A DNA stretch of 13,866 nucleotides from Christensenellaceae bacterium. GTDB taxonomy: Bacteria; Bacillota; Clostridia; Christensenellales; DTU072. Within the stretch, counting starts at the first letter, position 1. The number at the start of each line of letters is the position of its first letter. This document shows, piece by piece, positions 12,944 to 13,866 of the stretch. Under the pieces are notes generated by a model. The model worked only from the letters and a program-made list of their open reading frames with translations. It had not been told where the DNA came from and made no database searches. The translations under genes and the position numbers were made by a program. The stretch is taken from assembly GCA_031260775.1 (NCBI GenBank), contig JAISKW010000154.1:1-13866 (forward strand). The letters are read 5' to 3'.

Positions 12944-13811
12944 TTTTTTCATAAACTTAAACAAAAAAGGCGGAGTGACATCGCAAAGCGCGGTTACTCA
13001 CTTGAAATATATTCTCAAAGACAAAGGTTTTGCCGTCGGGAGAATCGGGCATTTGGGCACGCTTGACCCGCTCGGTGAGGGGGTGTTGCCGGTGGCAATC
13101 GACAACGCGAACCGGCTGTTTCCGTATTTTATCGAAAAGCGGAAAGTATATTACACAATATTTGAATTCGGCAAGGAAACCGACACTCTTGACGGCAGCG
13201 GCGTTGTAACGGCGACGTCGGACGCCGTAGTTTCAAAGGAAGATATCGAAAGAGTTTTGCCGAAAATGCTCGGTGAAATTGAGCAAATGCCTCCGCAATA
13301 CAGCCGTAAAAGCGTGGGCGGTGTGCGCGCTTATGAGTTAGCGCGGCGAGGCGAGGTTGCCGAATTGACCCCGAAAAAGGTTTTAATTGAAAATATCGAA
13401 GTCTTAGAGGAACTCGGCGGAAACGCGTTTTCATTGCGTGTAACGTGCGGCGGCGGCACATATATCCGAAGCTTAGTCCGCGATATTGCTTATGCTTTGG
13501 ATACTGTGGGGCTTATGCGATACATCAAAAGAGAACAAAGCGGCAGCTTTTTTATTGAAAACTCGTTTACCGAGGAGGGAATACGGGCAAAATCCTTAGA
13601 GGAATTTTTAGTGCCGGTTGAAAGTATCGTTTCGGCAAATTTTCCGCGTTACGACTGCCCTTTAACCGCCGAAAAGCTTGTTTTGAACGGCGTTCCCCTA
13701 AAGCTTGCCGCCCAACCCGACGGCGATTGCGCATTTTTTGTGCAAAATGAGTTGAAAGGCATTGCCTCAAAAGACGCGGACGGCGGAATAAGCATTAAGA
13801 CAAGATTCTGA
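12936..13811 (+). CDS. truB: tRNA pseudouridine(55) synthase
   Basis: TruB isomerises U55 to pseudouridine in the T-loop of tRNAs. The 291-residue product has the family's full length. It shows N-K-K-G-G-V-T-S (9-16), the catalytic block G-H-L-G-T-L-D-P-L-G-E-G-V-L-P (38-52; catalytic Asp44), Q-M-P-P-Q-Y-S-R-K (117-125), R-A-Y-E-L-A-R-R-G (131-139) and C-G-G-G-T-Y-I-R-S-L (171-180). The C-terminal 60 residues correspond to the short PUA-like end seen in bacterial TruB. The start is a TTG: no ATG or GTG lies before the conserved N-terminus in this frame, and the protein would lose its first motif with any later start. It overlaps the preceding stop codon by 8 bp, which suggests translation by coupling. 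It stops at TGA, followed by an AT-rich intergenic stretch. Confidence 0.95.
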   Translation: MNNFFINLNKKGGVTSQSAVTHLKYILKDKGFAVGRIGHLGTLDPLGEGVLPVAIDNANRLFPYFIEKRKVYYTIFEFGKETDTLDGSGVVTATSDAVVSKEDIERVLPKMLGEIEQMPPQYSRKSVGGVRAYELARRGEVAELTPKKVLIENIEVLEELGGNAFSLRVTCGGGTYIRSLVRDIAYALDTVGLMRYIKREQSGSFFIENSFTEEGIRAKSLEEFLVPVESIVSANFPRYDCPLTAEKLVLNGVPLKLAAQPDGDCAFFVQNELKGIASKDADGGISIKTRF

Positions 13812-13860
13812 TTTTCATCACATTTGGTTGTTTTTATAATATAAAATAAAATATTAAGGA
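13812..13860 (+). promoter_or_regulatory. Candidate promoter and ribosome-binding site for a gene beyond the right edge
   Basis: TTTTCA (13812-13817; 4 of 6 to the -35 consensus) is 17 bases upstream of a perfect TATAAT (13835-13840). An AAGGA at 13856-13860 could be a Shine-Dalgarno for a start just past 13866. The region is strongly AT-rich and shares 16 identical bases (13834-13849) with the giant gene's promoter region. No hairpin plus T-run terminator for truB is seen here. Confidence 0.4.
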
Positions 13861-13866
13861 TAATAT

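Noticed and set aside
9680..13866. CRISPR array, tRNA, transposase or phage genes
   Set aside because: I see no regularly spaced direct repeats, no tRNA-like cloverleaf and no recombinase, transposase or phage protein in any frame.

Overview
The window has two halves. Positions 1-9663 are one uninterrupted minus-strand reading frame: a giant, lipobox-bearing surface protein of at least 3,221 residues that runs off the left edge of the window. I read every codon of this frame and found no stop. Positions 9940-13811 are four compact plus-strand housekeeping genes: nicotinate phosphoribosyltransferase (pncB), 5-oxoprolinase subunit A (pxpA), a YycJ/WalJ-like metallo-beta-lactamase-fold hydrolase, and tRNA pseudouridine-55 synthase (truB). 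A 276-bp divergent intergenic region separates the halves.

The giant protein starts with a 31-residue type II signal peptide (lipobox L-A-A-C, Cys32). About 1,300 residues of bacterial Ig-like units follow; these resemble the Big_3 type and show a recurring Y-x-x-G-E-x-F strand and aromatic-x-[N/D]-G turn. From about residue 1360 to the window edge there are roughly fourteen MBG-type units, marked by a Y-G-[DSE] or Y-D-G turn near the start, a G-x-Y-x-I strand, an N-Y-x-[IVL] strand and an I-T-K-x-x-[IL] linker. Several MBG units carry helical insertions. The overall picture is a long beta-rich stalk or adhesin anchored to the membrane at its N-terminus. No ligand can be named, and the C-terminus is not in the window.

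The intergenic region holds a candidate promoter for the giant gene, a perfect 12-bp palindrome in its leader, a 109-bp element bounded by 7-bp inverted repeats, and AT-rich -10-like sequences very close to the pncB start. The four plus-strand genes are tightly packed (gaps of 36 bp and 1 bp, then an 8-bp overlap) and were probably cotranscribed at least from pxpA to truB. Their functions (NAD salvage, 5-oxoproline disposal, a DNA/RNA-associated MBL hydrolase, tRNA modification) do not form one pathway. None of the five genes has a convincing Shine-Dalgarno sequence. pncB and pxpA have -10-like boxes so close to their ATG that nearly leaderless transcripts are likely.

The organism is a bacterium of moderate GC content. 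The giant MBG/Ig lipoprotein and the YycJ-type hydrolase would fit an uncultured gut clostridial (Bacillota) lineage, but the lack of Shine-Dalgarno sites is unusual for that group, so I hold this assignment weakly. I see no tRNA, rRNA, CRISPR array, insertion sequence or phage gene. The most distinctive content is the giant lipoprotein and the regulatory oddities around the divergent promoters; nothing here amounts to a demonstrable new defence or enzymatic system.
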